Positions 51,690-64,000 of a stretch of 64,000 nucleotides of DNA are shown here, piece after piece. Both the position numbers and the translations under genes were made by a program. This stretch comes from Congeria kusceri (lineage: Eukaryota; Mollusca; Bivalvia; Myida; Dreissenidae): assembly GCA_027627225.1 (NCBI GenBank), contig CM051028.1, positions 14,064,701 through 14,128,700 of the forward strand, written 5' to 3'. Numbering within the stretch: position 1 is the stretch's first letter; each line of letters starts with the position of its first letter. Below the pieces are notes generated by a model, which was not told where the DNA came from, ran no database searches, and saw only the letters and a program-made list of their open reading frames with translations.

Positions 51690-51795
51690 TATATGGCGTG
51701 TCGTGGGAAAACCGGGCTAATGCATGTGTGTGAAGTGTTGTCCGGATTACCATGTGCAGTCTGCAGTGTTGCCCACGGCACGCCTCATATTATGT
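51690..51795. mobile_element. Short relative of the 50.7 kb foldback MITE, opposite orientation
   Basis: GGCGTGTCGTGGGAAAACCG, then GCATGTGTGTGAAGTGTTG, correspond to the reverse complement of the 3' end at 50.87-50.93 kb. The two ends are inverted to each other (ATATGGCGTGTCGTGGG and ATATGAGGCGTGCCGTGGG). About 100 bases, absent from the matching part of copies 2 and 3. Confidence 0.7.
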
Positions 51796-52439
51796 CCTGT
51801 CCAATATTCTGCCGCCCCAAGTTGGGCACGTACCAAATCTTAGTGTTACTTGTATCCTTCGTAAAGTGGTTAAGACACGTAAATTGTGCATCTATAATAT
51901 ATTTTATGTATTCAAATGTCAAATTGTGATCGAAGTTGCTGCATTTACCTGAATATGCATGGCTTGAATTCTTCGCACACACGGCAAATGACCTGTGGAC
52001 AGCCAATTTCGAAATATAAATGTATGATTAAAAAAATAACACAGGTGTTATTTATGTACTAAATGATTTCCAAACACCAGTTACATGTACAACTTTTTCA
52101 TATTTAAATTTCACTATTTTAGGGGTTATTTTAATTGACTGTTAATTTTCGAGCCCCGTAGCTATAGTAGATAGTCTATTACCTAAGAAACAACAAATGA
52201 CTGTTGCTTTCTATCACCATTAATAAAGTAATGCGAACAGAAAGCGAAAATAACATTTAAATGTGACGTTTATGTTTCGTGATTATTACTGTCTTGTTTT
52301 ATGACAGTTGCAAATTGGACAGGTGTCAACTATCCAAGCACAACAGTATATCCATTTTTTTGTAATTAATTATTCACTAATCAGTTACGAGTATTTATAT
52401 GTTATATTGTTATACCTCAGCTCGTTTTCCCATTGTTAA

Positions 52440-53590
52440 ATCCCATATACCCTTCCATGCATAATTTTGAGCCGGATTTTTCAACGAAAAATATCGGCTT
52501 ATAGATTAGCGAAAACCGGTCGGTTGGGCGGGCAGGCGTTGCGATGTCGTTAACAATTTGTGTTAAAGTTTTGTATTCCTGTCATATTTTCAAAAGTTCT
52601 TGGTCAATCTCCATGAAACTCCTCAGAAATGTTTCTTGGATGGTCTTCTACTAAACCTGTGAAAATAGTTCCGCTTCACTGCACAAGATGGCCGACAGAG
52701 CTAAAGATAAAATTATGTCTAAACGCCATTTTCTTCTAAACCTATGGCTAGATTTTCAAATAATTTTAAACAAATGTTTGTTTAGTGTTCCTCTACCAAA
52801 CTTTTTTAAATGGTTCCGCCTCACTGCACAAAATGGCCACTAGAGCTAAAAATAGAATTTGCGTTAAAGTTTCGTATTTCTGTCATATTTTCAAAAGTTC
52901 TTGGTCAATCTTCATGAAACTTAACAGAAATGTTCCTTGAATGGTCCTCTACCAAACCTGTGAAAATAGTTCCGCTTCACTGCACAAAATGGCCGCCAGA
53001 GCTAAAAATAGTACTACGTCTAAACGCCAATTTCTTCTAAACCTATGGCTAAATTTTCAAATAATTTTACACAAACGTTCGTTAAGTGTTCTTCTACCAA
53101 AATTATTCAAATGGTTCCGCCTCACTGCACAAAATGGCCACTGGAGCTAAAACTAGAATTTGCGTTGAAGTTTTGTTTTCCTGTCATATTTTCTAAAGTT
53201 CTTGATCAATCTTGATGAAACTTTACACTCTACCAAACGTATTTAAATGGTTCCGCCTCACTGCACAAAATGGCCACTAGAGCTATAAGTAGAATTTGCG
53301 TTCAAGTTTTGTTTTCCTGTCATATTTTCAAAAGTTCTTGGTCAATCTTCATGAAACTTTATAGAAATGTTCCTTGGATGGTCCTCTTCCAAACCTGTGA
53401 AAATGGTTCCGCTTCACTGCACTAGACGGCCGCCAGAGCTAAAAATAAAAATATGTCTAAACGCCAATTTCTTCTAGACCTATGGCTAGATTTTCAAATA
53501 GTTTCACACCAATGTTCGTTTAGTGGTCCTCTGCCAAACTTATTCAAATGGTTCCGCCTCACTGCACAAAATGGCCACTAGAGCTCGGTA
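52440..53590 (+). repeat. Complex tandem repeat of alternating ~145/155-bp half-units
   Basis: Half-units ending TTCCGC(C/T)TCACTGCAC recur at about 52669, 52814, 52970, 53115, 53252, 53406 and 53550. Two types alternate: one with TGTGAAAATAGTTCCGCTTC and CCGCCAGAGC, one with AAATGGTTCCGCCTC and GGCCACTAGAGC. This gives a full unit of about 300 bases, with one half-unit repeated out of turn near 53.25 kb. It is preceded by a GCCGGATTTTTCAACGAAAA segment (52474) that I recall from mollusc repeats. Confidence 0.85.
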
Positions 53591-53950
53591 TGAAACTTCC
53601 ATACTTCTTCAACAACATCGACTTGTACATGTACCTCCATCGGCAAAATAAAAAAATCCGGCTTTAATGCGATTTCCGCATTTTTCTCTTGTAATATGCC
53701 ATGGCGTTGGAAAGTAATATACCCCGCGCGTGGGCCTAAAAATAGCAACTGGTGTTTTCGGAGCAATCCGCATTAACTAGTAATCGGTTTGCGCTTTTTA
53801 AAATGTATATAACAAATCAAAGTCGATGAGCGCTTGATTTTCCAATAATAAACTTTAGTTTACTGCTTACTGCAAACTGGTCGTTCGTTCTTTGAATTAC
53901 AGTATTTTTGTTTGGTACAATAAAATCAATATCGCAAGCATTGTGTGGGG
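53590..53950. other. Unassigned spacer between repeats
   Basis: No match to the duplication unit and no convincing frame; the 62-residue minus-strand frame here is not recognised. Confidence 0.4.
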
Positions 53951-54350
53951 TAATACGGAATATTATGCTAGTCAGTTGTTCCAAGAGTATGTATTAGTCG
54001 AGTGGCTTGTGTGATGACGTATCACACGAGAGGCGGAGCCTCGAGTGTGATACGAAATAACGCAAGCCACAAGACTAATACATACTCTTGGAACAATTGA
54101 CTAGCGTAATATTCCTTTTATTATATACCACGATAAACTTCAAATGTGCGACTAATCATTGTAGGTATAAATTACATTTGTTTACATAACTCTATGATGA
54201 CGTCATTAAAAAAGTAGTCCGGCTAGTATGGTAATACGGGATCGGAAAAATAGCGAGTAGCATAATACGGGAGTTTGTTTCTGACGACATGCATTTCACC
54301 GATTGATACAGCATGTATTTTGTTAAGATTTTAAACAGGTTTATAATAAA
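53951..54350. mobile_element. Palindromic foldback element, copy B
   Basis: Nearly identical to 49091-49524 over the palindrome (53957-54115) and most of the right part, but lacks about 40 bases present in copy A after CAAATGTGC. Both copies begin TACGGAATATTATGCTAG and end near AACAGGT(A/T)TATAATAAA, which sets the element limits. Confidence 0.85.
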
Positions 54351-55110
54351 AAAGTGGACATGACTTTGCGGCAATAAAAAGTCTAAGTTACATTTATAGA
54401 GTGCATTTGCAATGATTGTGTAGATGATTGTCGCTGAACCAAATAGCAGCCTGGAACAGACAATAAAAGCTACGTTAACAGAGGATACCTTGACATTAAT
54501 AGAAATAAAAATATAGATACACCGACATCCAGAGAAATAAAACAACTCATACAAATATATAGAATAAAATAATAATTGAAACATAGCTAAATGCATGTTA
54601 TTATTTTGACATTAATTAACCGAAAATGTGTCTTGAAATATATTTACATTATGTTTGTCAGTAAGAAAAATGGTGGTAAATACTTTCATTTACATTTACG
54701 AAATGGCACCTAATGCCGGTTGTAACTTTCTATCCTGTTAAAAGATAACTTAAGTACAGCAATAAAAGTGTCAAAATGTAGTTAACATTATTCTAAGAGC
54801 AATAGTATTAATACTATTAAAATACGTGGTTTATTTTGTAAGGAAACTCAAAGAGACCTTATTTTTATTTCCTTTTAATATGCAAATTGAAATTGTAGCA
54901 AACATATCTAGGTCAGTGCAATACTTAAATTCATACGTGCTAACTTAAAGTCGTATAAAAGACTTTCATTTCGTAGTTAATCCTTTGTTTTCCCGTACTT
55001 GCAGTTTACAACGCACAAACATTTAATGACAAAACGATTTTAGATACTTTAGAATAGGCAAATCATCACCATATTAATGAAAATGAACATAACAATGAAA
55101 ATGATTTCAT
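54351..55110. other. AT-rich spacer before the satellite
   Basis: I see no repeat match or gene. The 134-residue minus-strand frame at 54192-54596 overlaps the foldback element, is hydrophobic by composition only, and matches nothing I know. Confidence 0.4.
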
Positions 55111-55111
55111 G

Positions 55112-58100
55112 GTGTACACGTACATACAAATATCCAGGTATACATACATACGTACATACAAATATCCAGGTATACATACATACGTACATGCCTATATCCA
55201 GGTATACATACATACGTACATGCCTATATCCAGGTATACATACATACGTACGTACAAATATCCAGGTATGCCTACAAAAGTACATACAAATATCCAGGAC
55301 TGCATATATTCGTACATACAAATATCCAGGTCTGCATATAAACGTACATACAAATATCCAGGTCTGCATATATACGTACATACAAATATCCAGGTCTGCA
55401 TATATACGTACATACAAATATCCAGGTCTGCATATACGTACATACTAATATCCAGGTCTGCATATACGTACATACAAATATCCAGGTCGGCATATATTCG
55501 TACATACAAATATCCAGGTCTGCATATAAACGTACATACAAATATCCAGGTCTGCATATATACGTACATACAAATATCCAGGTCTGCATATAAACGTACA
55601 TACAAATATCCGGGTCTGCATATATACGTACATACAAATATCAAGGTCTGCATATATACGTACATACAAATATCCGGGTCTGCATATATACGTACATACA
55701 AATATCAAGGTCTGCATATATATGTACATACAAATATCCGGGTCTGCATATATACGTACATACAAATATCAAGGTCTGCATATACGTACATACAAATATC
55801 CGGGTCTGCATATACGTACATACAAATATCAAGGTCTGCATATATACGTACATACAAATATCCGGGTCTGCATATATACGTACATACAAATATCCAGGTC
55901 TGCATATACGTACATACTAATATCCAGGTCTGCATATACGTACATACAAATATCCAGGTCTGCATATAAACGTACATACTAATATCCAGGTCTGCATATA
56001 AACGTACATACAAATATCCAGGTCTGCATATATACGTACATACTAATATCCAGGTCTGCATATATACGTACATACAAATATCCGGGTCTGCCTACAAAAG
56101 TACATACAAATATCAAGGTCTGCATATATAGGTACATAAAAATATCCAGGTCTGCATATAAACGTACATACAAATATCCGGGTCTGCATATATACGTACA
56201 TACAAATATCCGGGTCTGCATATATACGTACATACAAATATCCGGGTCTGCATATATACGTACATACAAATATCCGGGTCTGCATATATACGTACATACA
56301 AATATCCAGGTCTGCATATATACGTACATACAAATATCCGGGTCTGCATATACGTACATACAAATATCAAGGTCTGCATATACGTACATACAAATATCCG
56401 GGTCTGCATATATACGTACATACAAATATCCAGGTCTGCATATAAACGTACATACAAATATCAAGGTCTGCATATATACGTACATACAAATATCCGGGTC
56501 TGCATATATACGTACATACAAATATCAAGGTCTGCATATATACGTACATACAAATATCCGGGTCTGCATATACGTACATACAAATATCAAGGTCTGCATA
56601 TACGTACATACAAATATCCGGGTCTGCATATACGTACATACAAATATCAAGGTCTGCATATATACGTACATACAAATATCAAGGTCTGCATATATACGTA
56701 CATACAAATATCCGGGTCTGCATATATACGTACATACAAATATCCAGGTCTGCATATACGTACATACTAATATCCAGGTCTGCATATACGTACATACAAA
56801 TATCCAGGTCTGCATATATACGTACATACAAATATCCGGGTCTGCATATATACGTACATACTAATATCCAGGTCTGCATATATACGTACATACAAATATC
56901 CAGGTCTGCATATACGTACATACTAATATCCAGGTCTGCATATAAACGTACATACAAATATCCAGGTCTGCATATATACGTACATACAAATATCAAGGTC
57001 TGCATATATACGTACATACTAATATCCAGGTCTGCATACATACGTACATACAAATATCCACGACTGCATATATACGTAGATACTAATATCCAGGTCTGCA
57101 TATACGTACATACAAATATCCAGGTCTGCATATATACGTACATACAAATATCCAGGTCTGCATATACGTACATACTAATATCCAGGTCTGCATATATACG
57201 TACATACAAATATCCGGGTCTGCATATATACATACATACAAATATCCCGGTCTGCATATACGTACATACTAATATCCAGGTCTGCATATACGTACATACA
57301 AATATCCAGATCTGCATATATACGTACATACAAATATCAAGGTCTGCATATATACGTACATACAAATATCAAGGTCTGCATATATACGTACATACAAATA
57401 TCCGGGTCTGCATATACGTACATACAAATATCAAGGTCTGCATATACGTACATACAAATATCCGGGTCTGCATATACGTACATACAAATATCAAGGTCTG
57501 CATATATACGTACATACAAATATCAAGGTCTGCATATATACGTACATACAAATATCCGGGTCTGCATATATACGTACATACAAATATCAAGGTCTGCATA
57601 TACGTACATACAAATATCCGGGTCTGCATATACGTACATGCAAATATCAAGGTCTGCATATATACGTACATACAAATATCCGGGTCTGCATATATACGTA
57701 CATACAAATATCCAGGTCTGCATATACGTACATACTAATATCCAGGTCTGCATATATACGTACATACTAATATCCAGGTCTGCATATATACGTACATACA
57801 AATATCCTGGTCTGCATATATACGTACATACAAATATCCTGGTCTGCATATATACGTACATACTAATATCCAGGTCTGCATATATACGTACATACAAATA
57901 TCCTGGTCTGCATATATACGTACATACAAATATCCGGGTCTGCATATATACGTACATACAAATATCCGGGTCTGCATATATTCGTACATACAAATATCCA
58001 GGTCTGCATATATACGTACATACTAATATCCAGGTCTGCATATACGTACATACAAATATCCTGGTCTGCATATATACGTACATACAAATATCCAGGTCTG

Positions 58101-61100
58101 CATATATACGTACATACAAATATCCAGGTCTGCATATATACGTACATACAAATATCCAGGTCTGCATATATACGTACATACTAATATCCAGGTCTGCATA
58201 TACGTACATACAAATATCCAGGTCTGCATATACGTACATACTAATATCCAGGTCTGCATATACGTACATACTAATATCCAGGTCTGCATATAAACGTACA
58301 TACAAATATCCAGGTCTGCATACATACGTACATACAAATATCAAGGTCTTCATATACGTACATACTAATATCCAGGTCTGCATACATACGTACATACAAA
58401 TATCCAGGTCTGCATACATACGTACATACAAATATCCAGGTCTGCATATACGTACATACTAATATCCAGGTCTGCATATACGTACATACAAATATCCAGG
58501 TCTGCATACATACGTACATACAAATATCCAGGTCTGCATATACGTACATACTAATATCCAGGTCTGCATATACGTACATACAAATATCAAGGTCTACATA
58601 TATACGTACATACAAATATCCGGGTCTGCATATATACGTACATACTAATATCCAGGTCTGCATATACGTACATACTAATATCCAGGTCTGCATATACGTA
58701 CATACAAATATCCAGGTCTGCATATAAACGTACATACTAATATCCAGGTCTGCATATAAACGTACATACAAATATCCAGGTCTGCATATATACGTACATA
58801 CTAATATCCAGGTCTGCATATATACGTACATACAAATATCCGGGTCTGCCTACAAAAGTACATACAAATATCAAGGTCTGCATATATACGTACATAAAAA
58901 TATCCGGGTCTGCATATAAACGTACATACAAATATCCGGGTCTGCATATATACGTACATACAAATATCCGGGTCTGCATATATACGTACATACAAATATC
59001 CGGGTCTGCATATATACGTACATACAAATATCCAGGTCTGCATATATACGTACATACAAATATCCAGGTCTGCATATACGTACATACAAATATCAAGGTC
59101 TGCATATACGTACATACAAATATCCGGGTCTGCATATATACGTACATACAAATATCCAGGTCTGCATATAAACGTACATACAAATATCAAGGTCTGCATA
59201 TATACGTACATACAAATATCCGGGTCTGCATATATACGTACATACAAATATCAAGGTCTGCATATATACGTACATACAAATATCCGGGTCTGCATATACG
59301 TACATACAAATATCAAGGTCTGCATATACGTACATACAAATATCCGGGTCTGCATATACGTACATACAAATACCAAGGTCTGCATATATACGTACATACA
59401 AATATCCGGGTCTGCATATATACGTACATACAAATATCAAGGTCTGCATATATACGTACATACAAATATCCTGGTCTGCATATACGTACATACAAATATC
59501 AAGGTCTGCATATACGTACATACAAATATCCGGGTCTGCATATACGTACATACAAATACCAAGGTCTGCATATATACGTACATACAAATATCAAGGTCTG
59601 CATATATACGTACATACAAATATCCGGGTCTGCATATATACGTACATACAAATATCCAGGTCTGCATATACGTACATACAAATATCCAGGTCTGCATATA
59701 CGTACATACAAATATCCAGGTCTGCATATATACGTACATACAAATATCCGGGTCTGCATATATACGTACATACTAATATCCAGGTCTGCATATATACGTA
59801 CATACAAATATCCAGGTATGCATATACGTACATACTAATATCCAGGTCTGCATATAAACGTACATACAAATATCCAGGTCTGCATATATACGTACATACA
59901 AATATCAAGGTCTGCATATATACGTACATACTAATATCCAGGTCTGCATACATACGTACATACAAATATCCAGGTCTGCATATATACGTACATACTAATA
60001 TCCAGGTCTGCATATACGTACATACAAATATCCAGGTCTGCATATATACGTACATACAAATATCCAGGTCTGTATATACGTACATACTAATATCCAGGTC
60101 TGCATATATACGTACATACTAATATCCAGGTCTGCATATATACGTACATACTAATATCCAGGTCTGCATATACGTACATACAAATATCCAGGTCTGCATA
60201 TATACGTACATACTAATATCCAGGTCTGCATATAAACGTACATACAAATATCCAGGTCTGCATATAAACGTACATACAAATATCCAGGTCTGCATATACG
60301 TACATACTAATATCCAGGTCTGCATATACGTACATACAAATATCCAGGTCTGCATATAAACGTACATACAAATATCCAGGTCTGCATATAAACGTACATA
60401 CAAATATCCAGGTCTGCATATACGTACATACTAATAGCCAGGTCTGCATATATACGTACATACAAATATCCGGGTCTGCCTACAAAAGTACATACAAATA
60501 TCAAGGTCTGCATATATACGTACATACAAATATCCAGGTCTGCATATAAACGTACATACAAATATCCGGGTCTGCATATATACGTACATACAAATATCCG
60601 GGTCTGCCTACAAAAGTACATACAAATATCCAGGTCTGCATATATACGTACATACAAATATCCAGGTCTGCATATAAACGTACATACAAATATCAGGTCT
60701 GCATATATACGTACATACAAATATCCGGGTCTGCATATACGTACATACAAATATCAAGGTCTGCATATATACGTACATACAAATATCCGGGTCTGCATAT
60801 ACGTACATACAAATATCAAGGTCTGCATATACGTACATACAAATATCCGGGTCTGCATATACGTACATACAAATATCAGGTCTGCATATATACGTACATA
60901 CAAATATCAAGGTCTGCATATATACGTACATACAAATATCCGGGTTTGCATATATACGTACATACAAATATCAAGGTCTGCATATACGTACATACAAATA
61001 TCCGGGTCTGCATATACGTACATACAAATATCCAGGTCTGCATATATAAGTACATACAAATATCCGGGTCTGCATATATACGTACATACAAATATCCAGG

Positions 61101-64000
61101 TCTGCATATACGTACATACTAATATCCAGGTCTGCATATATACGTACATACAAATATCCAGGTCTGCATATATACGTACATACAAATATCCGGATCTGCA
61201 TATATACGTACATACAAATATCCGGGTCTGCATATATACGTACATACAAATATCCGGGACTGCATATATACGTACATACAAATATCCGGGTCTGCATATA
61301 CGTACATACAAATATCCAGGTCTGCATATATACGTACATACAAATATCCAGGTCTGCATATAAACGTACATACAAATATCCAGATATCCAGGTCTGCATA
61401 TATTCGTACATACAAATATCCAGGTCTGCATATAAACGTACATACAAATATCCGGGTCTGCATATACGTACATACAATTATCCAGGTTCTGCATATACGT
61501 ACATACAAATATCCAGGTCTGCATATATTCGTACATACAAATATCCAGGTCTGCATATAAACGTGCATACAAATATCCGGGTCTGCATATATACGTACAT
61601 ACAAATAACAGTGTCTGCATATAAACGTACATACAAATATCCAGGTCTGCATATAAACGTACGTACAAATATCCGGGTCTGCATATATACGTACATACAA
61701 ATATCAAGGTCTGCATATATACGTACATACTAATATCCGGGTCTGCATATATACGTACATACTAATATCCGGGTCTGCATATATACGTACATACAAATAT
61801 CCCGGTCTGCATATAAACGTACATACAAATATCCGGGTCTGCATATATACGTACATGCAAATATCCAGGTCTGCATATACGTACATACAAATATCCGGGT
61901 CTGCATATATACGTACATACAAATATCCCGGTCTGCATATATGCGTACATACAAATATCCGGGTCTGCATATATACGTACATACAAATATCCGGGTCTGC
62001 ATATATACGTACATACAAATATCCAGGTCTGCATATAAACGTACATACAAATATCAAGGTCTGCATATATACGTACATACAAATATCAAGGTCTGCATAT
62101 ATACGTACATACAAATATCCAGGTCTGCATATAAACGTACATACAAATATCCGGGTCTGCATATATACGTACATACAAATATCCCGGGTCTGCATATATA
62201 CGTACATACAAATATCCGGGTCTGCATATATACGTACATACAAATATCTGGGTCTGCATATATACGTACATACTAATATCCAGGTCTGCATATATACGTA
62301 CATACAAATATCCGGGTCTGCATATACGTACATACAAATATCAAGGTCTGCATATACGTACATACAAATATCCGGGTCTGCATATATACGTACATACAAA
62401 TATCCAGGTCTGCATATATACGTACATACAAATATCCGGGTCTGCATATATACGTACATACAAATATCAAGGTCTGCATATATACGTACATACAAATATC
62501 CGGGTCTGCATATACGTACATACAAATATCAAGGTCTGGATATACGTACATACAAATATCCGGGTCTGCATATACGTACATACAAATATCAAGGTCTGCA
62601 TATATACGTACATACAAATATCAAGGTCTGCATATATACGTACATACAAATATCCGGGTCTGCATATATACGTACATACAAATATCAAGGTCTGCATATA
62701 CGTACATACAAATATCCGGGTCTGCATATACGTACATACAAATATCAAGGTCTGCATATATACGTACATACAAATATCCGGGTCTGCATATATACGTACA
62801 TACAAATATCCAGGTCTGCATATACGTACATACTAATATCCAGGTCTGCATATACGTACATACAAATATCCAGGTCTGCATATATACGTACATACAAATA
62901 TCCGGGTCTGCATATATACGTACATACTAATATCCAGGTCTGCATATATACGTACATACAAATATCCAGGTCTGCATATACGTACATACTAATATCCAGG
63001 TCTGCATATAAACGTACATACAAATATCCAGGTCTGCATATATACGTACATACAAATATCAAGGTCTGCATATATACGTACATACTAATATCCAGGTCTG
63101 CATACATACGTACATACAAATATCCAGGTCTGCATATATACGTACATACTAATATCCTGGTCTGCATATACGTACATACAAATATCCAGGTCTGCATATA
63201 TACGTACATACAAATATCCAGGTCTGCATATACGTACATACTAATATCCAGGTCTGCATATATACGTACATACTAATATCCAGGTCTGCATATATACGTA
63301 CATACTAATATCCAGGTGTGCATATACGTACATACAAATATCCAGGTCTGCATATATACGTACATACTAATATCCAGGTCTGCATATACGTACATACAAA
63401 TATCCAGGTCTGCATATAAACGTACATACAAATATCCAGGTCTGCATATACGTACATACTAATATCCAGGTCTGCATATATACGTACATACTAATATCCA
63501 GGTCTGCATATACGTACATACAAATATCCAGGTCTGCATATAAACGTACATACAAATATCCAGGTCTGCATATAAACGTACATACAAATATCCAGGTCTG
63601 CATATACGTACATACTAATATCCAGGTCTGCATATATACGTACATACAAATATCCGGGTCTGCCTACAAAAGTACATACAAATATCAAGGTCTGCATATA
63701 TACGTACATACAAATATCCAGGTCTGCATATAAACGTACATACAAATATCCGGGTCTGCATATATACGTACATTCAAATATCCGGGTCTGCATATACGTA
63801 CATACAAATATCAAGGTCTGCATATACGTACATACAAATATCCGGGTCTGCATATACGTACATACTAATATCCAGGTCTGCATATAAACGTACATACAAA
63901 TATCCAGGTCTGCATATATACGTACATACAAATATCAAGGTCTGCATATATACGTACATACTAATATCCAGGTCTGCATACATACGTACATGCAAATATC
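55112..64000 (+). repeat. Satellite array of 30/32-bp units, about 285 copies, runs off the window
   Basis: The unit reads CATATATACGTACATACAAA followed by TATCCAGGTCTG (32 bp). The 30-bp form lacks one TA. Variant sites: CCAGG, CCGGG, CAAGG or CCTGG; CAAATATC or CTAATATC; TATATACG, TATAAACG, TATATTCG or TACATACG. The first units (55112-55260) are distinct (AGGTATACATACATACG, CATGCCTATATCC), as expected at an array edge. The canonical unit has no stop codon in most frames of either strand, so very long spurious open frames arise; I do not regard them as genes. A higher-order period of about 3 kb is visible. Confidence 0.97.

Larger units (their letters stand above)
46030..52430 (+). repeat. 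Segmental duplication unit, copy 7 (partial, heavily invaded)
   Basis: 46040-46260 matches 5280-5440 of copy 1. 46790-46863 and 48268-48430 are the two halves of the block seen intact at 6140-6370, split by a mariner-like element. 48830-49080 is similar to 14540-14800. 50945-51300 matches 7320-7700 and 15705-16080. 51430-51670, 51857-52010 and 52130-52410 match 8230-8470, 8540-8740 and 8845-10040. Four further repeats interrupt it (49.1, 49.9, 50.6 and 51.7 kb). No gene seen. Confidence 0.7.

Noticed and set aside
61855..63276. 473-residue open frame in the satellite
   Set aside because: Made only of repeated units; the reading shifts whenever 30- and 32-bp units alternate, and equally long frames exist on the other strand. 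No start context, splice signal or non-repeat domain.
55112..64000. Telomeric repeat
   Set aside because: The unit is 30/32 bp and not TTAGGG-like; no short G-rich hexamer runs are visible.

Overview
This is AT-rich (about two-thirds A+T by eye), repeat-laden, essentially non-coding eukaryotic DNA. It most likely comes from a bivalve mollusc. From memory, the foldback element near 50.7 kb, the repeat near 52.6 kb built on TTCCGCCTCACTGCAC, and the tRNA-headed SINE near 6.6 kb all resemble common bivalve (Dreissena/clam-like) repeats; I could not check this against a database. I find no intact protein-coding gene. The only coding sequence I can support is two dead LINE remnants. The long open frames at the right end are satellite artefacts.

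Layout. From 1 to about 52.4 kb the window is mostly one long unit repeated head-to-tail in seven diverged, partly deleted copies: about 1-5.5, 5.5-13.9, 13.9-23.85, 23.86-29.9, 34.3-40.8, 40.8-45.0 and 46.0-52.4 kb. I recognised them by runs of shared blocks in the same order. One block is promoter-like (five copies; TATA-like core in three, CCAAT motif upstream in two). It is followed about 200-300 bases later by a block resembling a non-coding exon with a conserved 5' splice site. The unit may therefore be a decayed or non-coding RNA gene family, or the 5' part of one.

The copies serve as empty-site controls for each other, so many transposon insertions can be placed to the base or nearly so: a tRNA-derived SINE (6.6 kb), a CGACC-rich foldback element (9.0 kb), two related hAT-like elements (12.4 and 38.4 kb), a Harbinger-like element with TTA target duplication (16.4 kb), a 230-bp MITE (22.2 kb), elements at 25.7 and 28.2 kb, and a mariner-like element (46.9 kb). 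A degraded L1/Tx1-type LINE fills 30.0-34.2 kb and a 5'-truncated LINE lies at 49.9-50.5 kb. Different minisatellites have expanded in different copies: 15 bp in copies 2 and 3, 58 bp in copy 4, 23 bp at the copy 5 end, 41 bp in copy 6.

From 52.5 to 54.4 kb there are other dispersed repeats, including a second copy of a palindromic element also found at 49.1 kb. From about 55.1 kb to the window end runs a satellite of 30/32-bp units (about 285 units, continuing off the edge), with a higher-order period of about 3 kb.

I see no CRISPR array, operon, bacterial feature, free-standing tRNA, rRNA or virus.
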